Part shown: in pieces, positions 1 to 7,111 of the stretch | Layout: each line of letters begins with the position of its first letter | Numbering within the stretch: the first letter of the stretch is position 1 | From: Prevotellaceae bacterium UBA1743 | GTDB lineage: Bacteria > Bacteroidota > Bacteroidia > Bacteroidales > Bacteroidaceae | Direction of reading: 5' to 3' | NCBI GenBank assembly: GCA_002314945.1 | Contig: DCHV01000099.1 | Location: 3,379 to 33,496 of the forward strand | DNA length: 30,118 nucleotides | The notes under the pieces: model-generated | The model's input: the letters and a program-made list of their open reading frames with translations, nothing else | What the model was told of the DNA's origin: nothing | The model's database searches: none | Translations under genes and position numbers: made by a program

Positions 1-1
1 T

Positions 2-685
2 ATCCTACATATTGACAAGCCGTTGACGTGGACATCATTCAATGTGGTGGCCAAGATCCGTTGGCAGCTGTGCCAGAAATTAGGTGTCAAGAAACTGAAG
101 GTGGGACATGCTGGTACGCTGGATCCGCTTGCTACAGGAGTGATGACAATATGTACGGGCAAAAGCACGAAGCGCATTGATGAATTGCAGGCGCTTACCA
201 AGGAATATGTAGCCACGCTACAACTGGGAGCTACTACCCCGTCCTACGACTTGGAGAAGCCGATAGATGCCACCTATCCTACGGAGCATATCACACTTTC
301 CCTCATTCAGGAAACATTACCCCGGTTCATGGGACGGATAGAACAGATTCCCCCCTCGTTCTCGGCATGTAAGGTGGATGGAAAGCGAGCCTATGAATTG
401 GCACGAAAGGGAAAAGAGGTAGATCTCCAACCCAAGGTGCTGGTAATTGACGAGATAGAGATTGTCCGCTTTGATGCCGAGAAAATGGAGCTGGTGCTTC
501 GTGTCGTATGCAGCAAAGGAACCTATATCCGTGCATTGGCTCGTGATATCGGGCAGGCATTGGGCAGTGGCGCGCACCTGACGGCCCTCTGCAGGACACG
601 AGTGGGAGAAGTGCGAGTGGAGGATTGCATGCGAGTGGAGGATTTCCCGGAGTGGCTCGAAAAACAGACTATAGAACATAACTGA
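2..685 (+). CDS. truB: tRNA pseudouridine(55) synthase TruB, 5' end cut by window edge
   Basis: TruB isomerises U55 of the tRNA T-arm to pseudouridine in the cytoplasm. The frame is open to the left edge and reads ILHIDKPLTWTSFNVV, the usual N-terminal TruB motif, so the gene begins before the window and an internal TTG at 23 is not the start. The motif GHAGTLDPLATGV contains the catalytic aspartate of the GTLDP loop. Further on, the C-terminal part of the catalytic domain reads CSKGTYIRALARDIG, which is also typical. The stop is TGA, followed at once by two TAA triplets. About 28 bp separate it from queA on the same strand, the start of a truB-queA-folK run common in Bacteroidales, where uppP often lies upstream. 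Identification is secure; only the first few residues are missing. Confidence 0.96.
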   Translation: MLHIDKPLTWTSFNVVAKIRWQLCQKLGVKKLKVGHAGTLDPLATGVMTICTGKSTKRIDELQALTKEYVATLQLGATTPSYDLEKPIDATYPTEHITLSLIQETLPRFMGRIEQIPPSFSACKVDGKRAYELARKGKEVDLQPKVLVIDEIEIVRFDAEKMELVLRVVCSKGTYIRALARDIGQALGSGAHLTALCRTRVGEVRVEDCMRVEDFPEWLEKQTIEHN

Positions 686-713
686 TAATAACACATAAAT
701 ACATAAGGATATA

Positions 714-1802
714 ATGAAACTTTCCCAATTCAAGTACAAGTTGCCAGAAGATCGTATTGCCCAGTATCCAACTCCTTTCCGTGATGATTGTCGTCTGATG
801 GTCATTCATGCCAAGAGCGGAGTGATAGAGCATAGAGAGTCGTTCCGCGACGTTTTGAAGTTCTTTGACGAGAAGGATGTCTTTGTGTTCAACAACACGA
901 AGGTCTTCCCTGCACGCTTGTATGGCAATAAGGAGAAGACAGGGGCCAAGATAGAGGTTTTCCTGCTCAGGGAGTTGAATCGTAATATGCATCTGTGGGA
1001 TGTGCTGGTGGATCCGGCACGGAAGATACGAATTGGCAACAAATTGTATTTTGGGGAGAATGATTCCTTGGTAGCAGAGGTGATAGACAATACCACCAGT
1101 CGTGGCCGAACCCTGAGATTCCTGTATGACGGTCCGTATGAGGCTTTCAAGCGCACGCTGGATGCATTGGGAGAGTCTCCCATTCCCAAGGATATTCTTC
1201 GCCGAGATGCACGACCCGAGGATATGGAAGAGTTTCAGTGCATCAGCGAAATAGCTCAAGTAGAAGGTGCCGTGACTGCTCCGTCGGCAGGATTGCATTT
1301 CTCCCCCCAACTCATGAAGATGATGGAGATAAAGGGGGTGGAAATGGCGTATGTCACCCTGCATTGCGGACTTGGGAATTTCCGTGAGATAGACGTCGAG
1401 GATCTGACCAAGCACAAGGTGGATAGCGAGGAGATGCATGTCGAGGCTGAAGCCTGCAGACTTGTCAATACAGCCAAGGCCGAAGGACGCAAGGTGGTGG
1501 CTGTGGGAACAACCGTGCAGAGAGTCCTGGAAACTGCTGTCAGTGCTGATGGAAAACTGAAGGAGTTTGACGGATGGACCAATAAATTCATCTTCCCTCC
1601 ATACGATTTCCACTTGGCCGATGCCATGATCGCAAATTTCTATCTGCCATTCAGCACAATGCTAATGCTGAGTTGTGCCTTCGGAGGATATGATCTGATC
1701 ATAAAAGCCTACAAGGAGGCCTTACGCTTCAATGAGAGTGATCATGAACATCGCTACCGCTTTGGCACTTTTGGCGATGCTATGCTGATTCTCCAAGACT
1801 AA
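714..1802 (+). CDS. queA: S-adenosylmethionine:tRNA ribosyltransferase-isomerase QueA
   Basis: QueA transfers and isomerises the ribosyl group of SAM onto preQ1-modified tRNA to give epoxyqueuosine, the penultimate step of queuosine synthesis. The 362-residue product has the normal family length. Recognisable blocks are MKLSQFKYKLPEDRIAQYP at the N-terminus, FNNTKVFPARLYG (about residue 60), PSAGLHFS (about residue 190), and VAVGTTVQRVLE (about residue 263), with a C-terminal segment containing FHLADAMIANFYLPFSTMLML. The second-last block usually reads VGTTSVRTLE, so it is slightly divergent. The ATG follows AAGGATATA. The gene sits between truB and folK and is probably co-transcribed with them; its SAM comes from metK, the next transcription unit. 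Confidence 0.97.
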   Translation: MKLSQFKYKLPEDRIAQYPTPFRDDCRLMVIHAKSGVIEHRESFRDVLKFFDEKDVFVFNNTKVFPARLYGNKEKTGAKIEVFLLRELNRNMHLWDVLVDPARKIRIGNKLYFGENDSLVAEVIDNTTSRGRTLRFLYDGPYEAFKRTLDALGESPIPKDILRRDARPEDMEEFQCISEIAQVEGAVTAPSAGLHFSPQLMKMMEIKGVEMAYVTLHCGLGNFREIDVEDLTKHKVDSEEMHVEAEACRLVNTAKAEGRKVVAVGTTVQRVLETAVSADGKLKEFDGWTNKFIFPPYDFHLADAMIANFYLPFSTMLMLSCAFGGYDLIIKAYKEALRFNESDHEHRYRFGTFGDAMLILQD

Positions 1803-1806
1803 GTAG

Positions 1807-2220
1807 ATGCACTTGCTCTACGTCGGGTTGGGGACAAATATAGGAAACAAGGAGAAAAACCTGAATCGTGCTCTCTTGCTCCTTGCTGACAAGGTGGGAA
1901 AGGTGACGCGCGTATCGTCTTTCATGGAGACTGTTCCGCAGGGATTCCTGAGCGAAAATCTTTTTCTCAATGCCGTGGCTTCCATCGAAACGGATTTAAC
2001 TCCACGACAGTGTCTCGAAACAACGCGCGACATAGAGTTGCAAATGGGACGCACCCAGAAGAGTGTAAACGGGCAGTATCAGGACAGGGTGATAGACATC
2101 GACCTGCTGCTGTATGATGATTGGAAAATTCAGGATCCAGATCTCGTCATCCCCCATCCTCGTATGCTGGAACGTGACTTCGTGCTCCTTCCCTTGAAAG
2201 AAATAGGGTGGGAAATGTAA
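1807..2220 (+). CDS. folK: 2-amino-4-hydroxy-6-hydroxymethyldihydropteridine pyrophosphokinase (HPPK)
   Basis: FolK transfers pyrophosphate from ATP to 6-hydroxymethyl-7,8-dihydropterin in folate synthesis. The 137-residue protein starts with YVGLGTNIGNKEKNL, which corresponds to the HPPK N-terminal motif (G-SNLG-), and carries the signature region GRTQKSVNGQYQDRVIDIDLLLYD with the conserved DIDLL acidic pair for Mg-ATP. It ends with PHPRMLERDFVLLPL, also typical. Length is a little under the usual 150-160 residues, as in other Bacteroidetes. It starts 4 bp after the queA stop, so the two are almost certainly translated from one message. It is the last gene of the run; the next gene has its own promoter. 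Confidence 0.94.
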   Translation: MHLLYVGLGTNIGNKEKNLNRALLLLADKVGKVTRVSSFMETVPQGFLSENLFLNAVASIETDLTPRQCLETTRDIELQMGRTQKSVNGQYQDRVIDIDLLLYDDWKIQDPDLVIPHPRMLERDFVLLPLKEIGWEM

Positions 2221-2278
2221 ACATGAACTGATGCTCAAAAAAAATCGCACTCGGAAATGAAAATAAATAATCATTTCT

Positions 2279-2309
2279 TTTGCGCTTTCCTCACTTCGTC
2301 GTACCTTTG
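2279..2309 (+). promoter_or_regulatory. metK promoter, Bacteroidetes type
   Basis: TTTG at 2279-2282 and TACCTTTG at 2302-2309 are exactly 19 bp apart, matching the Bacteroidetes housekeeping sigma consensus (TTTG, about 19 bp, TAnnTTTG). Transcription would start near 2315, giving a leader of about 140 nt before metK that begins just ahead of the candidate riboswitch. Confidence 0.85.
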
Positions 2310-2320
2310 CCCGCGAATTT

Positions 2321-2370
2321 GATGTGGATAGATTTGGGCTGCTTGCAACCACAGAAAAAAATGCTAAAAC
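2321..2370 (+). ncRNA. SAM-II (metA-type) riboswitch aptamer candidate in the metK leader
   Basis: The leader shows the layout of the SAM-II H-type pseudoknot. Stem P1 is TGTGG (2323-2327) with CCACA (2349-2353). The loop contains GATTT (2331-2335) and TTGCAA (2343-2348), and the 3' tail after an A-run contains GCTAAA (2363-2368). GAUUU, UUGCA and GCUAAA are the conserved blocks of the family, and TTGC can form the pseudoknot helix with GCTA across the U-U position seen in known SAM-II structures. The element starts a few bases after the predicted transcription start and lies in front of metK, the SAM synthetase gene, which fits feedback control by its product. The second half of the pseudoknot helix (P2b) could not be assigned firmly. 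Identification is by recall of the consensus, not by covariance search. Confidence 0.8.
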
Positions 2371-2420
2371 GACAAGTCGGGAGAAATCCTGCTTGTCATG
2401 CATCCTGCCCGATTTCTTTC
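2371..2420 (+). promoter_or_regulatory. Possible expression platform of the metK leader (alternative hairpins)
   Basis: Immediately after the aptamer, GACAAG (2371-2376) can pair with CTTGTC (2392-2397), or TCGGG (2377-2381) can pair with CCCGA (2408-2412), the latter followed by the T-rich TTTCTTT. The two stems interlock and would compete if formed as simple hairpins. GACAAG also overlaps the region where the pseudoknot tail would end. A switch between the two stems is inference. Confidence 0.45.
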
Positions 2421-2455
2421 CCCATAAATATTGTTTTTAACTAAAAAAAGTAATT

Positions 2456-3715
2456 ATGGGTTATTTGTTTACCTCTGAGTCAGTCTCAGAAGGCCATCCC
2501 GACAAGGTGGCCGACCAAATCAGTGATGCTATTTTGGATAAGTTGCTGGCATTCGATCCCCAGTCCAGAGTGGCTTGTGAAACATTGGTTACTACGGGCC
2601 AGGTCGTTCTGGCTGGTGAAATCACGACCAAGGCTTACATCGACTTGCAACGTGTCACACGTGAAGTGATCAACCGTATTGGCTATACCAAGAGCGAGTA
2701 CATGTTTGAAGGTAATTCCTGTGGCGTATTCTCTTCCATTCACGAACAGAGTGGCGACATCAGCCGTGGTGTGTTGCGTGAGACGCTGGAGCAACAGGGC
2801 GCAGGTGATCAGGGTATGATGTTCGGCTATGCTACCAACGAAACGGAGAACTATATGCCTCTGAGCCTCGATCTGGCACATCGATTACTGGTCGAACTGG
2901 CAGCTATCCGCAGGGAAGGAAAAGTAATGACGTACCTCCGTCCTGATGCCAAGAGTCAGGTGACTATTGAATACGATGACGCGAATCACCCTGTGCGTAT
3001 TGACACTATCGTATTGAGTACCCAGCATGATGAGTTTGCATCGGACGAGGCCATGCTCCAACAAATCAGGCACGATGTCATCCATATTCTGGTGCCTCGT
3101 GTGAAGGAGAGCATCCACGATGAGTCGATACGCAATCTGTTCGATGGGCAGATTACGTATCATGTTAATCCTACCGGGAAGTTTGTCATAGGCGGACCTC
3201 ATGGAGATACAGGACTCACAGGCCGAAAGATTATCGTAGATACGTACGGTGGAAAAGGTGCTCATGGTGGTGGTGCATTCAGTGGGAAGGATCCTTCGAA
3301 GGTGGATCGTTCGGCTGCATACGCAGCACGTCACATCGCCAAGAATATGGTGGCTGCAGGTGTTGCAGATGAAATGCTGGTGCAGTTGAGCTATGCGATT
3401 GGTGTTGCACAGCCTGTAAGCATTTACGTCAATACCTATGGCACATCCCATGTGAAGTGCTCTGATGGTGAAATCGCACAGAAAATCGCACAGATATTTC
3501 CCTTGACGCCCTATCAGATAGAACAACGTCTGAAATTACGTAATCCCATCTACGAAGAAACGGCTGCCTATGGTCACATGGGGCGCGAACCGCGTCTGGT
3601 GAAGAAGACTTTCCATTCCATGTACAATGGAGGAGAAAAGACACTCGAAGTGGAACTCTTCACTTGGGAAAAGTTGGACTATGTGGATTTGATTCGCAAG
3701 ACATTCTTTTCATGA
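2456..3715 (+). CDS. metK: S-adenosylmethionine synthetase MetK
   Basis: MetK makes S-adenosylmethionine from methionine and ATP with release of phosphate and pyrophosphate. The 419-residue protein has the N-terminal SVSEGHPDKVADQISDAILD with the ATP-binding His-Pro-Asp, the hexapeptide region GAGDQGMMFGYA (about residue 120), and the GGGAFSGKDPSKVDRSAAYA block (about residue 270) with the phosphate-binding loop. The ATG at 2456 lies behind an A-rich stretch with no clear Shine-Dalgarno site, usual in Bacteroidetes. It has its own promoter (2279-2309) and a leader resembling a SAM-II riboswitch, so its expression is probably repressed by its own product. Its stop TGA overlaps the ATG of the following LOG gene. 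Confidence 0.98.
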   Translation: MGYLFTSESVSEGHPDKVADQISDAILDKLLAFDPQSRVACETLVTTGQVVLAGEITTKAYIDLQRVTREVINRIGYTKSEYMFEGNSCGVFSSIHEQSGDISRGVLRETLEQQGAGDQGMMFGYATNETENYMPLSLDLAHRLLVELAAIRREGKVMTYLRPDAKSQVTIEYDDANHPVRIDTIVLSTQHDEFASDEAMLQQIRHDVIHILVPRVKESIHDESIRNLFDGQITYHVNPTGKFVIGGPHGDTGLTGRKIIVDTYGGKGAHGGGAFSGKDPSKVDRSAAYAARHIAKNMVAAGVADEMLVQLSYAIGVAQPVSIYVNTYGTSHVKCSDGEIAQKIAQIFPLTPYQIEQRLKLRNPIYEETAAYGHMGREPRLVKKTFHSMYNGGEKTLEVELFTWEKLDYVDLIRKTFFS

Positions 3716-4302
3716 TGCACGAAATCAAAAGCATTTGTGTATATTGTGCAAGCAGTGCCCAGATAGATCAATGCTATTTTGATGAAGCACGTCGTCTGGG
3801 CCAAATCCTCGCTGAGCAAGGCATCCGGCTCATCAATGGGGCTGGGCGCTTTGGCTTGATGCGTGCTACTACGGACGGCTGTCTCGAACGGGGCGGTCAG
3901 GCCGTGGGCGTGATTCCCACCTTTATGATCCAGGAAGGATGGGTGCATCCCGGGATGACGGAAATCGTGGAGACAACTGACATGCACATCCGTCAACAGA
4001 AGATGGCTGACATGAGTGATGCCGCTATTATACTCCCGGGAGGGTGCGGCACCTTGGCTGAACTCACAGAACTGATTATCTGGAAACAGTTGGGACTGTA
4101 TCTCAAGCCCATCATCATCCTCAATGTAGAGGGATATTATGATCCCTTCCTGCAGATGATGAAACAGGCGGCAGACAAGAATTTCCTGCGCACAATGCAT
4201 ACGGGTATCTGGCGTGTGGCTCGCACGGCACAGGAGGCAGTAGATTTGGCTTTGAGCACTCCACTTTGGGATGAGGAGGTGCGCAAGTTGGCATCAATAT
4301 GA
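3712..4302 (+). CDS. LOG-family protein (TIGR00730; putative nucleotide 5'-monophosphate phosphoribohydrolase)
   Basis: Members of this Rossmann-fold family cleave the N-glycosidic bond of purine or pyrimidine nucleoside 5'-monophosphates; plant LOG enzymes release active cytokinins this way. The protein of about 196 residues has VYCASSA near the N-terminus and the catalytic-loop motif PGGCGTLAE (consensus PGGxGTxxE). The other family glycine motif, usually GGGxxGLMG, reads NGAGRFGLMR, a divergence I associate with Bacteroidetes members. The ATG at 3712 (or the adjacent one at 3715) forms an ATGA overlap with the metK stop, so translation is coupled to metK; an in-frame upstream ATG at 3664 lies inside metK and would add residues unlike the family. 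Its 3' end overlaps the next gene by 4 bp. The true substrate is unknown. Confidence 0.88.
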   Translation: MMHEIKSICVYCASSAQIDQCYFDEARRLGQILAEQGIRLINGAGRFGLMRATTDGCLERGGQAVGVIPTFMIQEGWVHPGMTEIVETTDMHIRQQKMADMSDAAIILPGGCGTLAELTELIIWKQLGLYLKPIIILNVEGYYDPFLQMMKQAADKNFLRTMHTGIWRVARTAQEAVDLALSTPLWDEEVRKLASI

Positions 4303-5027
4303 TAGAGCCCCTGCCTGATACCACCTACACGATTCCTCCGCTTTACCGAGAGAGTTTCTTTGCAGGAGATAGCCTTTTGCATCCCGAACTCACAGTGCGC
4401 CCTTCCGGCCTTTATTCTCAGCGCATCGTAAATTCATTTGCACAAGAAGATGGAGTTGTCATCGCCTTTATCCTGATGGCGGCTCTGCTTATCATTTTGT
4501 TTCGCTTGGGTGGACGAGAGATAGCAAATCGCAACAAACTGCTATTTCTCATCTTTCCCAGTGTCGCATTTGCGTTGTCCGCTGTGTTGGTTTTTCCCGA
4601 TCTGACAGCTCAAACGACAGGTGCTCATTCCTCTTATATCGTGTGGGGCATTCTTTCGGTGTGCCTCTCTGCAACCATGGTATTTCGTGTAATACTATAC
4701 TGGATGATAAATCGTGTATTTTTCACTTGGACCCAATGCACATTGTGGCAAAAAATATATACAAAAGTCCTATTTTTGGAAACTGTATTTAGCGTTCTTC
4801 TCCTTGCCTCCATCCTCTATCTATCAGTACCCTTTCAAGTGGTCTTGTGGATGTCCGCTTTGTTACTGATATCACCCAAAATCATGCTGTTATATCACAC
4901 TAAGCAAATCTTTTTCCCTGATTTTTATGGTACATTTCAAATAATTGTGTACTTTTGCGCGCTGGAATTGATGCCCCTTCTAATATGTTGGTATATTTTT
5001 GTTCGGGTGATGGGTTCTTTTGTTTGA
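4299..5027 (+). CDS. DUF4271 integral membrane protein
   Basis: This 242-residue protein has a soluble N-terminal stretch of about 45 residues, then about six hydrophobic segments: near residues 50-70, 80-100, 112-136, 150-172, 175-195 and 212-238. Length, topology and position directly before hemD match DUF4271, a family essentially confined to Bacteroidetes. No catalytic motif is recognisable. The ATG overlaps the end of the LOG gene (ATGA at 4299-4302), and hemD follows after about 14 bp, so it sits inside a tight operon. A link to haem synthesis is suggested only by its conserved neighbour. Confidence 0.82.
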   Translation: MIEPLPDTTYTIPPLYRESFFAGDSLLHPELTVRPSGLYSQRIVNSFAQEDGVVIAFILMAALLIILFRLGGREIANRNKLLFLIFPSVAFALSAVLVFPDLTAQTTGAHSSYIVWGILSVCLSATMVFRVILYWMINRVFFTWTQCTLWQKIYTKVLFLETVFSVLLLASILYLSVPFQVVLWMSALLLISPKIMLLYHTKQIFFPDFYGTFQIIVYFCALELMPLLICWYIFVRVMGSFV

Positions 5028-5041
5028 AAAAAAATGGATAA

Positions 5042-5791
5042 ATGATAAAGAAAGTCTTGGTTTCTCAGCCACAACCTACCTCGGAGAAATCCCCCTATTT
5101 TGATATTGCTCGGAAGTTTGGAGTGGAGATTGTATTTCGTCCTTTTATCAAGGTCGAGAGTCTCACCCCGAAAGAGTTTCGCAAGCAGAAGATAGATATT
5201 CTCAGTCATACAGCAGTAGTCTTTACCTCACGTCATGCCATTGATCATTTCTTCGGTCTTTGCAAAGAGATGAGAATAGCCATTCCAGAGACAATGAAGT
5301 ATTTCTGCATTACGGAGACTGTAGCGTTGTACATCCAAAAGTATGTCCAATACCGCAAACGTAAGATTTTCTTTGGAGCAACAGGAAAGATGGATGATGT
5401 CCTTCCTGCCATGCTCAAGCATAATACAGAACGCTTCTTCGTCCCTCACAGCGAGGTACACAACGAAGAGGTGGCCCAACTCATGGAAGAGAACAATTTG
5501 CAACATACCGAGGGCGTGATGTATCGCACCGTGAGCAACGATTTCTCAGCCAAAGAGAAGTTTGACTACGATATGGTAGTACTCTTCAGTCCTTCTGGAG
5601 TGAATGCACTTACCAAGAATTTCCCCAAGTTGGATCAGACGAATCTTCGCTTGGCCACCTTCGGTCCCGCTACGGCACAAGCTGCGAAAGATGCGGGTCT
5701 TCGTCTCGATCTGGAGGCTCCAACCGAGCGTTATCCCAGCATGACGGCTGCGCTGAGTGCTTATATTGCCTCAGTGAACGGGGAAAAATAA
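5042..5791 (+). CDS. hemD: Uroporphyrinogen-III synthase HemD
   Basis: HemD closes hydroxymethylbilane to uroporphyrinogen III, inverting ring D. The 249-residue protein has the weakly conserved two-domain layout of the family. FTSRHAIDHFFGL (about residue 60) matches the typical segment F-TS-nAv--ff, VLFSPSGVNAL (about residue 180) matches the second-domain FTSPSGV motif, and LATFGPATAQAAKDAGLRLDLEAPTERYPSMTAAL is the classic IG-tTA-al---G, A---t-e-l C-terminal signature written across several short motifs. Sequence conservation in this family is low, so the call rests on these motifs and on the DUF4271 neighbour. In Bacteroidetes hemD commonly lies here, away from hemB and hemC. Confidence 0.9.
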   Translation: MIKKVLVSQPQPTSEKSPYFDIARKFGVEIVFRPFIKVESLTPKEFRKQKIDILSHTAVVFTSRHAIDHFFGLCKEMRIAIPETMKYFCITETVALYIQKYVQYRKRKIFFGATGKMDDVLPAMLKHNTERFFVPHSEVHNEEVAQLMEENNLQHTEGVMYRTVSNDFSAKEKFDYDMVVLFSPSGVNALTKNFPKLDQTNLRLATFGPATAQAAKDAGLRLDLEAPTERYPSMTAALSAYIASVNGEK

Positions 5792-5807
5792 CATTTCTTT
5801 TATTCCC

Positions 5808-6167
5808 TTGCTTGTGAGGAATACCTTCGACAAGTCGGAACGGCTTTGTAGTAAAAAAGCCATTGATGACCTCTTTCAAGGAGGCCAGCGATCCTATGCC
5901 GCCTATCCTGTTCGAGTCGTCTTCCGTCATAGCGATACACCCGAGAACCGCATTCTCGTTTCAGTATCCAAACGACATTTCAAGAGGGCTGTAAAGCGCA
6001 ATCGAGTGAAAAGGCAGATAAGGGAGGCGTACAGACTCAATCGCAACCTGCTTTCTTCTTCTGGGTTGGACATTGCCTTTCTGTGGCTCAGTGACGATCT
6101 CTACCCTTCCGATATAGTGACCGAAAAGGTAAAGAATCTTCTTTCTCGTATTCAGGAAAATGCGTAA
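5808..6167 (+). CDS. rnpA: Ribonuclease P protein component RnpA
   Basis: RnpA is the small basic protein subunit of RNase P, which trims the 5' leader of precursor tRNAs. The RNR signature is clear: KRAVKRNRVKRQIREAYR (about residues 62-79), following the N-terminal RNTFDKSERLCSKKAIDDLF. The product is about 119 residues. No ATG is available; a TTG at 5808 and a GTG at 5814 are both possible, and the GTG gives MRNTFDKSERL, which is just as plausible. The gene lies between hemD and yidD instead of the rpmH-rnpA arrangement of many bacteria, as is usual in this phylum. Its end overlaps yidD by 8 bp. Confidence 0.93.
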   Translation: MLVRNTFDKSERLCSKKAIDDLFQGGQRSYAAYPVRVVFRHSDTPENRILVSVSKRHFKRAVKRNRVKRQIREAYRLNRNLLSSSGLDIAFLWLSDDLYPSDIVTEKVKNLLSRIQENA

Positions 6168-6381
6168 ATTCTTCACCTTTCTTCTTCTCTTGCCTATTTA
6201 TTTCTATCAGCGGTGTATTTCTCCGTTTACGCCTCCTTCGTGCCGCTATACACCCACTTGTAGCCAATATGCCATCGAAGCACTACGAAAGTATGGCCCT
6301 CTGAAAGGATTGTGGCTTGCTATGCGACGCATACTGCGTTGTCATCCCTGGGGTGGTCATGGTTACGACCCTGTACCATGA
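6160..6381 (+). CDS. yidD: Membrane protein insertion efficiency factor YidD
   Basis: YidD is a small amphipathic protein that helps insertion of inner membrane proteins by YidC. The 73-residue product carries the family core YQRCISPFTPPSCRYTPTCSQYA with its conserved cysteines, and ends with RRILRCHPWGGHGYDPVP, the characteristic HPWGGHGYDPVP tail. A hydrophobic N-terminal stretch (residues 4-16) precedes the core. The ATG lies inside the end of rnpA (8 bp overlap), so the two are translationally coupled, and the stop overlaps the start of the next gene as ATGA. Confidence 0.96.
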   Translation: MRKFFTFLLLLPIYFYQRCISPFTPPSCRYTPTCSQYAIEALRKYGPLKGLWLAMRRILRCHPWGGHGYDPVP

Positions 6382-6980
6382 TATACACCGACTTCCATAC
6401 CCATCATACATCCTCTTCCGACACTTGCGCTTTGCTTCAGGATAGAGACTCCCTCGGCGTGCATCCATGGAACATCACTGACCCAGCGGCTTCTTTGGAA
6501 ACGTTTCGGTTGCATTGGCAACAGAATGTGGACAAGGTTTTCGCCATCGGTGAATGCGGTTTGGACAAGGTGTGTGATACTCCATGCGAATGGCAGTTGA
6601 TTGTGTTTCGCGAAATGATTCGATACAGTGAGTTGTATCGCTTGCCTCTCATTTTGCATTGTGTCCGTTCTATCGACAAGGTGTTAGCCCTCCGTCGTGA
6701 ATGCAAGACCATACAACCTTGGATTTTCCATGGTTTCCGTGGGAAACCTACCCAGTTGAACACGTTGCTCGACAAGGGATTCTATGTCTCCTTCGGCTTT
6801 CATTTTAACGAGGAGAGTCTTCTGTGTTGCCCTTTCGATCGTCTTTTGCTTGAGAGTGACGATGAACCACGTCCTGTGTCAGATCTCTATGCTCAGGTTG
6901 CTCACATACTCCATATTCCTGTGGAAGAGTTGTGCGAACAGATGACGCACAATTACATCCGTTTGTTCGGCGTGAGATAA
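6378..6980 (+). CDS. TatD-family metal-dependent hydrolase, short form
   Basis: TatD proteins are TIM-barrel hydrolases with nuclease activity in characterised members. All metal ligands can be placed in this 200-residue version: DFHTHH (HxH, residues 6-8), GECGLDKV (Glu, about residue 58), LILHC (His), WIFHGF (His) and LLLESDDEP (Asp). The usual length is about 255 residues; the loss lies mainly in loops, and a short form next to yidD is common in Bacteroidetes. The start is the ATG at 6378, overlapping the yidD stop as ATGA; an upstream in-frame ATG at 6312 lies within yidD and adds unrelated residues. The substrate is unknown. Confidence 0.88.
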   Translation: MIYTDFHTHHTSSSDTCALLQDRDSLGVHPWNITDPAASLETFRLHWQQNVDKVFAIGECGLDKVCDTPCEWQLIVFREMIRYSELYRLPLILHCVRSIDKVLALRRECKTIQPWIFHGFRGKPTQLNTLLDKGFYVSFGFHFNEESLLCCPFDRLLLESDDEPRPVSDLYAQVAHILHIPVEELCEQMTHNYIRLFGVR

Positions 6981-7052
6981 CTCCGATGAAGGGCTTTGAG
7001 AGAGTCGCAATTGCATAACACTACATTTTAGAGAGATTTGGCACCTATATTT

Positions 7053-7083
7053 TTTGTGCTTCGCTCACATTATCGTATCTTCG
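7053..7083 (+). promoter_or_regulatory. metG promoter, Bacteroidetes type
   Basis: TTTG at 7053-7056 and TATCTTCG at 7076-7083 are separated by 19 bp. The second box differs from TAnnTTTG by one base (C for T). The predicted start near 7090 leaves a leader of about 22 nt before the metG ATG. Confidence 0.7.
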
Positions 7084-7111
7084 CACGATAGAATACTCTA
7101 AAAATCAAGAT

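Noticed and set aside
6312..6377. Upstream start of the TatD-like gene at 6312
   Set aside because: It lies inside yidD, and the family motif FHTHH begins at the ATG at 6378 which overlaps the yidD stop as ATGA.
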